DNA of 64,000 nucleotides from TMP-24 sp046348855 (GTDB taxonomy: Bacteria > Pseudomonadota > Alphaproteobacteria > Rhodobacterales > Rhodobacteraceae): the NCBI GenBank assembly GCA_046348855.1, contig JAXMDK010000010.1, forward strand, positions 62,001-126,000. Direction: 5' to 3'. The position numbers and the translations under genes are program-made. Below the pieces are notes generated by a model. That model worked only from the letters and a program-made list of their open reading frames with translations, was not told the DNA's origin and did no database searches. Shown piece after piece: positions 25,360 to 34,157 of this stretch (position 1 is the stretch's first letter; each line of letters begins with the position of its first letter).

Positions 25360-26126
25360 CCGAGCGGACCGACTGGCGCCCGCTGCTGGGCGAGCTTGAC
25401 CGCTGGGCGGCCGAGGGGCGGCAGGCGCGGTTCTGGCTGCGCGACGACGATGCGGTGGACCCGACGCCGGCGCTCGACCGGCTGCTGGCGCTGACCGGGG
25501 GCGGGGCCATTCCGCTGACGCTGGCGGTGATCCCGGCGCGCACCGGCCCCGACCTGGCGGCGCGGCTGGACGGGGCGGCGCAGGTTGGCGTGGCGCTGCA
25601 CGGCTGTTCGCATGAAAACCACGCCGGAACCGGCGAGAAAAGCCAGGAGCTTGGCCCGCACCGGCCGGCCGCAGTGGTCCTGGCCCAGTTGAAGGCAGGG
25701 CGCGAGAGGCTGGCGGGGCTGCACGGTGCGCGGTTCCTGCCGCTGTTGGTGCCACCCTGGAACCGCATCGACCCGGCGCTGGTGCCGCGTCTGGGCGAGG
25801 CAGGGCTATCGGCGCTGTCGGTCTTTGGCCCCGAACAGGACGGGCCGATGCCGCAGGCGAATTGCCATGTCGACCTGATCGACTGGCGCGGTACCCGGGG
25901 CGGGCGCGAGGGTGTGGCGCTGGTGGCAGAGATCGTGGCGCGGCTGCGGGACGGCGGCGGGACGGCCGGATCGGTGGGCATTCTCGGCCATCATCTGGTC
26001 CACGACGAACCGGCCTGGAGGTTCCTGGCCGAATTGCTGGAACGGACCGCCGGGCATCCGGCCTGCCGTTGGACAAGCGTGACCGAGGTTCTGGCGGCGG
26101 GCGCCCATACCGGATCGGGGGGCTAA
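25356..26126 (+). CDS. polysaccharide-deacetylase-like protein
   Basis: A 256-residue protein with NodB-type motif remnants: FWLRDDDA (Asp30-32, in place of the TFDDG of motif 1), HGCSHENH at about 82-89 (motif 2, H-x3-H) and VPPWNRID plus GILGHHLVHD further on. These match the family of polysaccharide-deacetylase-like proteins that often accompany glycosyltransferases in alphaproteobacteria. No signal peptide, which is unusual for a deacetylase acting on exported glycan. It is coupled to the preceding glycosyltransferase. Its stop overlaps the convergent MBL-fold gene by 4 bases. Confidence 0.72.
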   Translation: MTERTDWRPLLGELDRWAAEGRQARFWLRDDDAVDPTPALDRLLALTGGGAIPLTLAVIPARTGPDLAARLDGAAQVGVALHGCSHENHAGTGEKSQELGPHRPAAVVLAQLKAGRERLAGLHGARFLPLLVPPWNRIDPALVPRLGEAGLSALSVFGPEQDGPMPQANCHVDLIDWRGTRGGREGVALVAEIVARLRDGGGTAGSVGILGHHLVHDEPAWRFLAELLERTAGHPACRWTSVTEVLAAGAHTGSGG

Positions 26127-26968
26127 AGGTCGATGACCTGGCCTTCGCGGGCGAAGAAGGATGCCGGAAAGGCGCGCTGCGCCTCGGCCTCCATCGCCAG
26201 AAGATCGGCGTCGGTGCGCCAGGGGGCGTGGTGCATGAACCCCGTGGCCTTCGCCCCTGCCGCCCTGGCCAGCAGCAGCGCCTGGTTCCAGGTGGAATGG
26301 CCAAAGCCGGCGTGGGTGGCCATTTCCGGCTCGGTGTAGGTGCTGTCGTAAAGAAAGAGATCGGCCCCGGCGATCAGGTCCAGCACCGCCGGGTCAAGCT
26401 GGCCGGGCGTGTGTTCGGTGTCGGTGACGATGGCGAGGGTCCGCCCGCCCCATTCGATCCGGTAACCGATCGCGCCGCCGGGATGGGTCAGGGCGGCGGT
26501 GGCGATGGCGACATCGGGAAACGGCCGCAGCACGTCGCCGGCCCGGAAATCGTGGGTGACCATGCCGGCGCAGCAGGTGTCGGGCTCCACCGGGAACCAC
26601 GGCGGCCGCATGAAGCTGCCGACCATTTCGCGGGTGGTCATCTTGCCGGCCAGATGGCCCGACCACAGCGACACCCGCGCGGCCGGGTCGAACAGCATCG
26701 GGAAGAAGGGCAGACCCATGATATGGTCGTAGTGGCAATGGCTGAAGAAGATGTGGGTGGCGCGGACTTTCTCGGGCTTCAGCGCCCAGCCGGCGGCCGG
26801 AAGCCCCGACCCGGCATCGAAGAACATCAGATGATCGCCGCAGCGCACCTCGATGCAGGTGGTGCTGCCGCCAAAGATGCGGAACGTGTCGCCCGAAACT
26901 GGAATGCTGCCGCGCGCGCCCCAGATGCGGACGCGAAATCCGTCGCCGCTGGCGCGTCCGGGCGTCAT
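26123..26968 (-). CDS. metallo-beta-lactamase-fold hydrolase
   Basis: A 281-residue cytosolic MBL-fold protein. The metal motif is SHCHYDH (His77, His79, Asp81, His82), preceded by GARGSIPV and GGSTTCIEV, and followed by THPGGAIGYRI, AIVTDTEH and FLYDSTYT as further metal-site strands. The arrangement is that of the Lactamase_B_2/PhnP-like phosphodiesterase branch rather than antibiotic-hydrolysing enzymes. Because the cNMP-binding gene lies just upstream on the same strand (143 bases), a cyclic-nucleotide phosphodiesterase role is possible but is inference. It is the last gene of the minus-strand run that starts at 34083. Confidence 0.8.
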   Translation of the reverse strand: MTPGRASGDGFRVRIWGARGSIPVSGDTFRIFGGSTTCIEVRCGDHLMFFDAGSGLPAAGWALKPEKVRATHIFFSHCHYDHIMGLPFFPMLFDPAARVSLWSGHLAGKMTTREMVGSFMRPPWFPVEPDTCCAGMVTHDFRAGDVLRPFPDVAIATAALTHPGGAIGYRIEWGGRTLAIVTDTEHTPGQLDPAVLDLIAGADLFLYDSTYTEPEMATHAGFGHSTWNQALLLARAAGAKATGFMHHAPWRTDADLLAMEAEAQRAFPASFFAREGQVIDL

Positions 26969-27111
26969 CAGCGCGGCCGCCTTTCATGCTGTGAAAGGTT
27001 CTGGTGCAGGTTCCTGCCCATCGCATCCCCTTGGGCCTTTGGCCCCAGTCTAGTCAAACCTCGCCGCCGGGGCGAGTGCGGAAACGCCGCGCGCGGCGGC
27101 CGGACGCAAGG

Positions 27112-27591
27112 TCAACTTCCCGTCGCCGGGGGCTGGCGCGGGCCGGCCTTGGCGCGTTCCTCGGTCAGGGCCGCGGTGGTCTGGCTCAGCCTTTCGGCCA
27201 GCACCCGCATGATTTCCAGCGTCACTTCGGGGAAATCGGTCAGGAGTTTCAGGAACTGCTCCTTGCGGATGCGCAGCGCCTCGATCGGAGAGGCGGCGCT
27301 GACCGTGGCGGTGCGCGTTGCATCGCAGAGGATGGCGATTTCCCCGACGATGCTGTTTTCGCCCAGTTCGGCCACCTTGATCGGCCCGCTGGGAGAATCG
27401 GCCAGGATGTCGGCCCGTCCGGCCAGGATGACATAGGCGGCATCGCCGGTATCGCCCTGCCGGAACAGGATTTCGCCGGCGCCATAGCTGACCCGGTCCG
27501 AGGTGAAGGCCAGGAGCTTCAGCTTGCTCGGCTCCATCCCGGCAAACAGCGGAACCTGCCGCAACGTCCGAACTTCGTCCTTCAAAAGCAT
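27112..27591 (-). CDS. single-domain cyclic-nucleotide-binding protein
   Basis: A 159-residue protein consisting almost only of a cNMP-binding beta-roll (about 8-130): LLAFTSDRVSYGAGEILFRQGDTGDAAYVI, cited here by LLAFTSD and LFRQGDTGD, then GENSIVGEIAILCDATRTATV as phosphate-binding cassette, including the conserved Arg-Thr-Ala. There is no DNA-binding helix-turn-helix, so it is not a CRP-type regulator; a helical tail (LAERLSQTTAALTEERAK) could bind a partner. It starts 45 bases after the degenerate ABC exporter gene. A cNMP-sensing regulatory subunit for that protein is a natural hypothesis. Confidence 0.82.
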   Translation of the reverse strand: MLLKDEVRTLRQVPLFAGMEPSKLKLLAFTSDRVSYGAGEILFRQGDTGDAAYVILAGRADILADSPSGPIKVAELGENSIVGEIAILCDATRTATVSAASPIEALRIRKEQFLKLLTDFPEVTLEIMRVLAERLSQTTAALTEERAKAGPRQPPATGS

Positions 27592-27636
27592 GGTCCCCGT
27601 ATCCCCCCGCTGTCTTCGTCGCCCCAAGCCGCAGCC

Positions 27637-30351
27637 CTATCCCGTCATCAGTTCCCTGGCCGATCCGTCCTGGCGCGCCAGATCCGCCCCCGGCTGGTCG
27701 CTGGCCAGCGTCGGGCCGTTGAAGGTCAGCACCCGGTCGAACCGGCCGGCCAGCGATGAATCGGCCAGCACCCAGACCAGCGCCGGCGCCGGCTCGCGCT
27801 CGGCCAGGATCGCCAGGACGCTGTCGACGATCTGGGCGCGCGCGCGCGGATCGACCGCTGTCAGCGGTCTGTTGAAAACATAATAGGCGGTGCGCCGCAG
27901 AAAAGCCCGCGCCAGGCTGGCCTTCTGCCGCTGCACCAGCGTCAGTCGCTTGCCGCCGGTCCCGACCTGGAAATCCAGCCCGACCGACAGAACCGCATCG
28001 TAAAGTCCCAGCTCGGTTAACAACGCGCGCACGATCTCTTGCACCCGCTCAGTGCCGTCGGCGTGCTTGTTGTTGACGCGGCCGAAGATCACGTTGTCCA
28101 TCAGGCTGGCCGAGGCGATGTAGCGGCCGGGGTCGTAAAGCTCGATCTGGCCTTTCAGGTCGTCGGGCAGGTCGCGGTGGAACTGCTGGCGCGCCTCGAC
28201 GATCCGGGCCTTCAGCTCGTCGGTCAACAGGCCGAAGCGGTGGCGTGGCTCGATATAGGCGAAGCTGAGGCGGATGATCCGCACGCGGTCCTCGGTGGCA
28301 ACCTGGTCGTAGTCCACGCCTTTCAGCGTCTTGACCAGCTTCTGATAGGCGGGCAGGTCCTCGGCGCTCATGAATGTCAGCTGCTGAAAGAACGGGTGAT
28401 CGGGGGGCAGGTCGCCGAACAGTTCGATGGCATTTTCGGCGATCTCGAAGCCCATCGTGTAGAGCGTCCGGTCGAGGCCGTCCTTGCGGACGACCTGGCG
28501 GAAATAGGCGTTCTGGGCGATCCGTTCGGGCATGAGTTCCGGCCCGACGGCGTTGCCGAACAGAAGGTTTTCACCCACCGTCGATTCGGCGTTGTAGGCG
28601 CCCGGTTCGAAATGGTCGATCAGCGAGGCCATGCCCTGCTGACCCAGCCGGTCGCGGAAGGCCCGGCGCAGCGTGATGACATTGGGCGCGATGCCGGGAT
28701 GGCGGGCGACATCGACGGTGGCGCGCAGGGCAAGGTCGAGGATGTCGCGCGAAAACTGGACGGCGTCCAGCACCGGCACCACCGACCGGATCAGGTCGTC
28801 AGGCCCCGTGGCGCCGGCGGCGGCATAGTCGATCCAGTCGCTGGTGATGTCGTGGGTCGGGTTGCCCGACAGGACCGCCTCGCGCTCGTGCCAGGCGCTG
28901 GCGGTCTTGTCGGCGGTGGGTGCCGGGATCAGCGGCTCGTGCTTCAGCCCGTAGAACAGATTGTCGCGCAGCGTGCCTGAAAAGAAATGCACATCGGTCG
29001 ATGCGTAGGAAATCGCCCGGCCGGTGACGGATTCGGGCAGGGCGTGAATGTCCTCGCCGCCGGCCACCACCCTGCCGGCATCGGGCCATTGCAGGCGGGC
29101 AAAGGCGCCGGCCAGCGCCTCGCCGCCGCCGGTGGCATTGCCGATCACCGCGATCCGTTCGCCGGGGTGAATCTGCAGGCTGACGCGGTCCAGCACCCGC
29201 GCGCCGCTGTCGTCGGTCAGGCACAGGCCGACGGCTGCCAGCGGGTGTTTCAGGCCCGGCGCTCTGCCTTCAGGGTCCAGCCGCTGAACGGCGGGGTCGA
29301 TCATGCCCTCGGCGCTGAACTGGCCGACCACCTGAGCGTACTTGATCTGCACATCCTGGCGGGTCTGGTCCCAGTCGATCAGGTCCTTCAGGGGGCCGGG
29401 CAGGTCCTTGTAGGCCGAGATGACGGCGACCAGCTGGCCGATGTCCACCCGACCCTTCAGCGCCAGGTAGCCGCCGACGATGTAGAACAGGAACGGCGTG
29501 AACGAGGCCAGCGAGTTGTTAATGAACTTCACCATGAACTTCCACTGGTAGATGTCGTAGCGGATCTTGAAGATCCGCCCCAGCCGCGCCGACACGTCGG
29601 CCCGTTCAAAGTTCGATGTGTCGAAGGCGTGGATCGCGTCGATCCCGTCCACCATTTCGCCGACCCGCCCGGCCAGTTCGCGCGCCGTCAGCTGTCGTTC
29701 GCGCCCCAGGACCAGAAGCCGGCGGCGCATGCGCGGGATGATCAGCGCCTGGACGCTGACCAGCGCGGCGGTGATGAGCCCGAGCCAGACGCTTTGAACG
29801 AAGATGAACACCAGCGCCGTCAGCGCCTGGCCGCCCAGCAGCGCCGGCGACACGAAGGCATCGCCGGTGAAGCCGCCCATCGGCTCGACCTCGTTGTTCA
29901 CCATGTTGGCGATTTCCGAGCCCTTGATCCGCTTGAACATGTCCGGCGGAAAACGCAGCACCCGGTCGACCAGTTCAAAGCGGATGCGCCGCAGCAGCCG
30001 TTCGCCCAGTCGGCCCTTGTAGGTGTTGATGTAATACTTGAAGAGGCCGTTGATGATGACGAACAGCAGGAACACGAAGCTCAGCGCGAACAGCGTGGGC
30101 ATCCGCGCCAGTTCGATCCCCGGGAACAGCACCACCTTGCCGAAGAAGGGCAAGGTCAGTTCCAGATGCATGAACAGCTTGACTGCGTCGGGCGTGTCGA
30201 AACCGCTGCCCTGGATCGGGCCGTTGACGATCTGCTTGGGCAGGTCGAACGACATGAAATAGGGGATCATCGACAGGGCGACGATCAGCAGAATCCACAG
30301 CTGCTGAAACTTGGTGTGCTTCCAGATGTATCCGGTCAGGCGGCTGTCCAT
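27637..30351 (-). CDS. ABC-exporter-like protein with degenerate ATPase site
   Basis: A 904-residue protein. Residues ~15-330 are an ABC-exporter-type transmembrane domain. From ~370 an ABC-type nucleotide-binding domain begins, but its motifs are changed: Walker A reads GNATGGGEAL (404-413, no Lys/Ser), the signature position reads GTGGKRL (797-803), and Walker B reads YYVFNRPLTAVD (823-834, Asn-Arg in place of Asp-Glu). The switch histidine is not seen. Walker A and the signature lie about 390 residues apart, roughly 280 more than usual, and this span contains repeated Q-loop-like segments (459-468, 590-599, 748-757). The frame is intact, so this is a maintained pseudo-ATPase, not decay. 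Start ATG 30351. Confidence 0.78.
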   Translation of the reverse strand: MDSRLTGYIWKHTKFQQLWILLIVALSMIPYFMSFDLPKQIVNGPIQGSGFDTPDAVKLFMHLELTLPFFGKVVLFPGIELARMPTLFALSFVFLLFVIINGLFKYYINTYKGRLGERLLRRIRFELVDRVLRFPPDMFKRIKGSEIANMVNNEVEPMGGFTGDAFVSPALLGGQALTALVFIFVQSVWLGLITAALVSVQALIIPRMRRRLLVLGRERQLTARELAGRVGEMVDGIDAIHAFDTSNFERADVSARLGRIFKIRYDIYQWKFMVKFINNSLASFTPFLFYIVGGYLALKGRVDIGQLVAVISAYKDLPGPLKDLIDWDQTRQDVQIKYAQVVGQFSAEGMIDPAVQRLDPEGRAPGLKHPLAAVGLCLTDDSGARVLDRVSLQIHPGERIAVIGNATGGGEALAGAFARLQWPDAGRVVAGGEDIHALPESVTGRAISYASTDVHFFSGTLRDNLFYGLKHEPLIPAPTADKTASAWHEREAVLSGNPTHDITSDWIDYAAAGATGPDDLIRSVVPVLDAVQFSRDILDLALRATVDVARHPGIAPNVITLRRAFRDRLGQQGMASLIDHFEPGAYNAESTVGENLLFGNAVGPELMPERIAQNAYFRQVVRKDGLDRTLYTMGFEIAENAIELFGDLPPDHPFFQQLTFMSAEDLPAYQKLVKTLKGVDYDQVATEDRVRIIRLSFAYIEPRHRFGLLTDELKARIVEARQQFHRDLPDDLKGQIELYDPGRYIASASLMDNVIFGRVNNKHADGTERVQEIVRALLTELGLYDAVLSVGLDFQVGTGGKRLTLVQRQKASLARAFLRRTAYYVFNRPLTAVDPRARAQIVDSVLAILAEREPAPALVWVLADSSLAGRFDRVLTFNGPTLASDQPGADLARQDGSARELMTG

Positions 30352-30437
30352 GGACTTCTCACATTGGCCGGGGCGGCGGGATGCGGGAACGCAGAACGGG
30401 CGGGCGCAGGGCGGGGCTTCGCGCGGCCCCGGTCCTA

Positions 30438-30448
30438 ACTGATACATC
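30438..30448 (-). promoter_or_regulatory. shared upstream element, copy 1
   Basis: On the minus strand this reads GATGTATCAGT. It lies 86 bases before the degenerate ABC gene. The identical 11 bases occur at 34158-34168, 74 bases before the glycosyltransferase gene starting at 34083. Both lie in non-coding sequence with the same orientation and similar distance, so they may be promoter or regulator sites. Confidence 0.4.
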
Positions 30449-30468
30449 GGACCGGCCGGCCGCGCCAG

Positions 30469-31623
30469 TCAAGGCCGGCCCGCCAGAAGCCGGCGCAGGA
30501 TGCGGGCAGTGCCCGCCGCGCCGTCAAGATCCAGCGAAAAGGCCGGGGGCGGCCCTGCGGCCAGCGCCTGCCGGACGGCGGCGGTCAGGCTGTCGGCGGT
30601 CAGGTCGGCTTCGCCCAGCACCCCGGCAAGGCCCAGCAGTTCAAGCCGCGCTGCGCGTTCGGTCTGTTCGGTTTCGCCGCCGGTGGCGAAGGGCACCAGA
30701 AGGCTGCGGCAGCCGGCCCGCAGGACGTCGCACACGGTGTTGTAGCCGGCCTGCGAGATCGACAGGCGGGCGTTGGCGATCAGGCCGGGGAAGTCCTTGA
30801 GAAAGCGCACCACGGTCGCGTTGGCGGGCGCGTCGGCCGACAGGGCGTCGAAATCGGCTTGCGGCAGGTTGGGGCCGGCGATCAGACACCAGCTGCCGCT
30901 GTCCGGCAGGCGGCGGGCGGCCTCGGCGGCGGCGCGGACCAACCCGTTGCCGACCGCGCCGCCGCCAGCGGAAACCACCACATCGAACCTGTCGGCCACC
31001 GGCGCGGGCGGCGGGGCGGCGACCAGGCCGGAATAGGCGATCCGGTCGGCGATCTGCCCGGCAGGGGGAAAGGTCGCCTCGAGCCGCACGAAGGCCGGAT
31101 CGCCGTGGACCAGCACCAGATCGAAATAGTCCTGCACCAGTGCGATGCTTTCGGCGTCGCGGCCCGGCTTGGCGCGGGCCTGAAGGATGTCGCGCAAGGA
31201 GCAGACCACCAGCGGGCGCGGCGTCCGGGCGTGGATCTCGCGCAGCAGCGGGATCAGTTCAAAGCGCACCTGGCGGCGGCCGAAGGGGAAGGCCTCGATC
31301 ATCACGATGCCGGGCGCGGCCTCGCGGAACGCGGCCAGCAGCAGGTCGCGCCGGCGCTGTTCGAAGGCAGCATCGACCGGGTTGCCATCGGCGTCGCACA
31401 GGCCGGAAAAGCCGGCGTCGCCCGCCACGATCGGCGGCAGGGCCACATGGCGGACGGCAGGGCCGGGGAACCCCGCGACCGGCGCGCCGCCCGTCACCAC
31501 CGTGACGTTGAAGCCATCGGCGGCGAGCGCGTCGGCGATGCGGCTGGCGCGGGCCAGGTGGCCGATGCCCAGCAGGTGCTGGACATAGAAGAAGACCCGT
31601 GGCGGATGGTCGGAACTGGTCAT
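30469..31623 (-). CDS. GT-B (family 28/MurG-like) glycosyltransferase
   Basis: A 384-residue two-domain protein of the COG4671 type. The N-terminal FYVQHLLGIGHLARASRIADAL matches the GxGHxxR entry motif of MurG-like enzymes. The C-terminal domain has VVSAGGGAVGNGL and SISQAGYNTVCDVLRAG, the donor-binding region. Its ATG overlaps the stop of the upstream GT4 gene (31620-31623). It is paralogous in layout to 32878-34083. With the other two transferases it probably assembles a glycan or glycolipid on the cytosolic side of the membrane. Confidence 0.78.
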   Translation of the reverse strand: MTSSDHPPRVFFYVQHLLGIGHLARASRIADALAADGFNVTVVTGGAPVAGFPGPAVRHVALPPIVAGDAGFSGLCDADGNPVDAAFEQRRRDLLLAAFREAAPGIVMIEAFPFGRRQVRFELIPLLREIHARTPRPLVVCSLRDILQARAKPGRDAESIALVQDYFDLVLVHGDPAFVRLEATFPPAGQIADRIAYSGLVAAPPPAPVADRFDVVVSAGGGAVGNGLVRAAAEAARRLPDSGSWCLIAGPNLPQADFDALSADAPANATVVRFLKDFPGLIANARLSISQAGYNTVCDVLRAGCRSLLVPFATGGETEQTERAARLELLGLAGVLGEADLTADSLTAAVRQALAAGPPPAFSLDLDGAAGTARILRRLLAGRP

Positions 31624-32876
31624 GGATTGCCTTGCGATCGTGGGTCGGCGAACAGCGTTGCAAGCTGGCGGATGCTGTTGCGGAAGTCGAAGCCGTTGCG
31701 CACCCGGGCCTCGGCGGCGGCGCCCAGGCGCCCGCGCAATGCCGGATCGCGGATGGCGGTGGCCAGCGCCGCCGCCAGCGCCTCGGGGTTTTCGGGCGGG
31801 ACGATCAGGCCGCTTTGGCCATGTTCGATCAGTTCCGGCACGCCGGAGACGTCGGTCGACACACAGGCCAACCCCTGGCTTGCCGCCTCGACCAGCACGT
31901 TGGGCAGACCGTCGCGGTCGCCGTTGGCGGCGATCCGGCAGGCCAGCGCGAACAGGTCGGCGCGCCGGTAAAGCGCCAGCACCTCGGCCTGATCCATCGG
32001 CCCGAGCCAGGTGATGCGCGCCTCAAGGCCCAGGTCCTGCGCCAGACGCTTCAGCGCTGCGATCCGTTCGCCGCCGCCGACATGGTCAAGGTGCCAGTGC
32101 AGGTCGGCGGGCAGGCGGCCAAGCGCCCGCAGCAGGACGTCGAACCCCTTCTTGTCGACAGCACGCCCCACCGACAGGATGCGCACCGCATGGGCCGGGT
32201 CCGATCCGTCGGCGGCGGGGCGAGCCTCGCCAAAGGGGCCGAAGCGCGCCAGGTCGAGGCCGTGGTAGCTGAGATGGACGTTGCCGCGCCCGCCGGCCAG
32301 GTCGCGCAGATGGTCAAAGCCCGACCGGGTGCAGGTGACCGCCCACTGCATCTCGGCCAGCTTTCCGCCGATGTCCCAGCCGGGCGATATCCAGATGTCC
32401 TTGGCATGGGCCGAACAGCTCCAGCGCACGCCGGTCAGAAGGCTGGTGTAGCGCGCGACCGACGCCGGCGTGTGGATGAAATGCGCATGCAGCCAGTCGG
32501 CGCCCTCGGGCCATTCGGCGGCCAGCACCGCCGCCTGGCCGAAGCGGCGGACGCGGTTGCGGCTGATGTCGCGTTTCAGATCGTTCAGAAATACCGAAAA
32601 AGCGCGCCGGAACCCCGGAAGGCGCCGCGCCGCCGCCAGACCTCGCAACACCCGCAGCGGTTCGTGGTGCAGATATTCCGGCAGATAGCTGACCGGCGCC
32701 CGGATTTCGTCATGGACCGGGTGGCGCTTCTTGTCGGTCGGGTGGCGCATCGACACCAGTCGCAGGTCGAACCCCGCCTGTTCAAGCCCCAGCAGTTCCT
32801 GCGCGATGAAGGTTTCCGACAGGCGCGGATAGCCTTTCAGCAGGACGACAATCCGCCTTGGCCTCGGTTGCGACAC
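31620..32876 (-). CDS. GT4-family glycosyltransferase
   Basis: A 418-residue GT-B enzyme with KGYPRLSETFIAQELLGLE at the N-terminus, typical of exopolysaccharide GT4 transferases, and LSVGRAVDKKGFDVLLRAL and GDRDGLPNVLVEAASQGLACVS in the donor-binding domain. The start is GTG (32876), one base after the stop of the upstream gene. It lies between the two MurG-like transferases, and all three form a tight coupled unit. Confidence 0.83.
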   Translation of the reverse strand: MSQPRPRRIVVLLKGYPRLSETFIAQELLGLEQAGFDLRLVSMRHPTDKKRHPVHDEIRAPVSYLPEYLHHEPLRVLRGLAAARRLPGFRRAFSVFLNDLKRDISRNRVRRFGQAAVLAAEWPEGADWLHAHFIHTPASVARYTSLLTGVRWSCSAHAKDIWISPGWDIGGKLAEMQWAVTCTRSGFDHLRDLAGGRGNVHLSYHGLDLARFGPFGEARPAADGSDPAHAVRILSVGRAVDKKGFDVLLRALGRLPADLHWHLDHVGGGERIAALKRLAQDLGLEARITWLGPMDQAEVLALYRRADLFALACRIAANGDRDGLPNVLVEAASQGLACVSTDVSGVPELIEHGQSGLIVPPENPEALAAALATAIRDPALRGRLGAAAEARVRNGFDFRNSIRQLATLFADPRSQGNP

Positions 32877-32877
32877 G

Positions 32878-34083
32878 TCACGACCCCGCAGAGGCGGCGC
32901 GCCCCTCGGTGCGGCCGCCCAGCCAGCGTTCGACGAAGGTCGAGATGTGCGGCAGCCCCTCCATGCCCTGCACCGCCGCAGTCTGCGAGGGCGGTCGGCG
33001 GTAAGGCAGCGCCTTCAGCACCGCCGCGAGGCGCAACGGGTCGGCGGCCTGGTCGGGCAAGAGCATCTCGACCAGCCCCAGTTCGGTCGCCCGCCGGGCG
33101 CGGATCAGCTGTTCCTGCCGCGGACGGATGCGCGGGACGATCAGCGCCGGCTTGTCGAACGAGAGGATCTCGCAATAGGTGTTGTAGCCGCCCATCGCCA
33201 CCACGCCCTTGGCGCCGGCGATCAGCTCCTCCATCCGGCTGTCGAACTCGATGACCTCGACATGGGGCGACTTGGCGCCCTTGAGGGCGAGCTTGCGGCG
33301 CTGGCGGGCGGGCATGTAGGGGCCGAGGACGATCAGTGCCCGATGGGTCAGGCCGGGATCCTCGCGGTAGGCGTCGATGACGTTGTGCACCAGGTCCGAC
33401 CCGTCGCCACCGCCGCCGGTGGTCACAAGAATGTAGTCCTCGTGCGGCTTGTGCTCGGTCGCGGTGTTGTGGGCGACGCTCCGGTGCAGGAAGCCCACGA
33501 AATCCATCCGGTCTCGCACCTTGGCCGGCACGTCGAGCCCGATCAGCGGGTCGTAGAAATCCGGCGGGCCGTAGACCCAGATCCGGTCGTAGTAGGTGCC
33601 GATCTTGTCCATGACGCCCTTGCGTTTCCATTCGGCTTCCAGAAGGTGCGGCGCGTCCATGACCTCGCGCAGGCCCAGGACCAGCCGGGTGCCCTGCGAC
33701 TTGAGATAAGCGAGCGTATCCTCGACCTCGCCCTGAAGGCCCATCGGTTCCTTGTCGACGATGAAGATGTCGGGCTGGAAGGTTTCGGCGGTCTGGCGGA
33801 TGATCGCCCGCCTGAGCCTGAGGGTTTCCTGAAGGTCGACGTGGCGGGCCAGCGACTGATATTCGCCGTCGCGCAGCTTGATGACGCTGGGGATCTTCAC
33901 GAAGTCCACCCGCGCCCGGTAGTCGAAGGCCCCGGCGATGGGCGAGCCGGAGATGATCATGACGTTCAGCCCGTGGAAATCGTCGACCAGCGAATGGGCG
34001 ATGGTCCGGCAGCGGCGAAGATGGCCCAGGCCGAACGTGTCGTGGCTGTACATCAGGATGCGGGGGTCGTCGTCTCGTTGCAT
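32878..34083 (-). CDS. GT-B (family 28/MurG-like) glycosyltransferase, first gene of the unit
   Basis: A 401-residue protein with an N-terminal YSHDTFGLGHLRRCRTIAHSL (GxGHxxR-type motif) and a C-terminal LVTTGGGGDGSDLVHNVIDAY and VAMGGYNTYCEILSFDKPALIVP, as in predicted COG4671 glycosyltransferases. It heads the minus-strand unit 34083-30469, which is followed by the degenerate ABC protein, the cNMP-binding protein and the MBL-fold hydrolase. The shared 11-base element lies upstream. The nucleotide sugar and acceptor are unknown. Confidence 0.78.
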   Translation of the reverse strand: MQRDDDPRILMYSHDTFGLGHLRRCRTIAHSLVDDFHGLNVMIISGSPIAGAFDYRARVDFVKIPSVIKLRDGEYQSLARHVDLQETLRLRRAIIRQTAETFQPDIFIVDKEPMGLQGEVEDTLAYLKSQGTRLVLGLREVMDAPHLLEAEWKRKGVMDKIGTYYDRIWVYGPPDFYDPLIGLDVPAKVRDRMDFVGFLHRSVAHNTATEHKPHEDYILVTTGGGGDGSDLVHNVIDAYREDPGLTHRALIVLGPYMPARQRRKLALKGAKSPHVEVIEFDSRMEELIAGAKGVVAMGGYNTYCEILSFDKPALIVPRIRPRQEQLIRARRATELGLVEMLLPDQAADPLRLAAVLKALPYRRPPSQTAAVQGMEGLPHISTFVERWLGGRTEGRAASAGS

Positions 34084-34157
34084 ATCGGCGGACCTTTCGC
34101 TGATCCGTTGCCGGATCGGATTGCGTCGGACTGCGTAGGCTTCGGACTGGGCAGGCT

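Noticed and set aside
26123..26968. MBL-fold protein as an antibiotic-resistance beta-lactamase.
   Set aside because: The strand order and motifs fit the phosphodiesterase-like branch, there is no signal peptide, and the context is not resistance-related.
27112..27591. The cNMP-binding protein as a CRP/FNR transcription factor.
   Set aside because: There is no helix-turn-helix domain; the protein ends shortly after the beta-roll.
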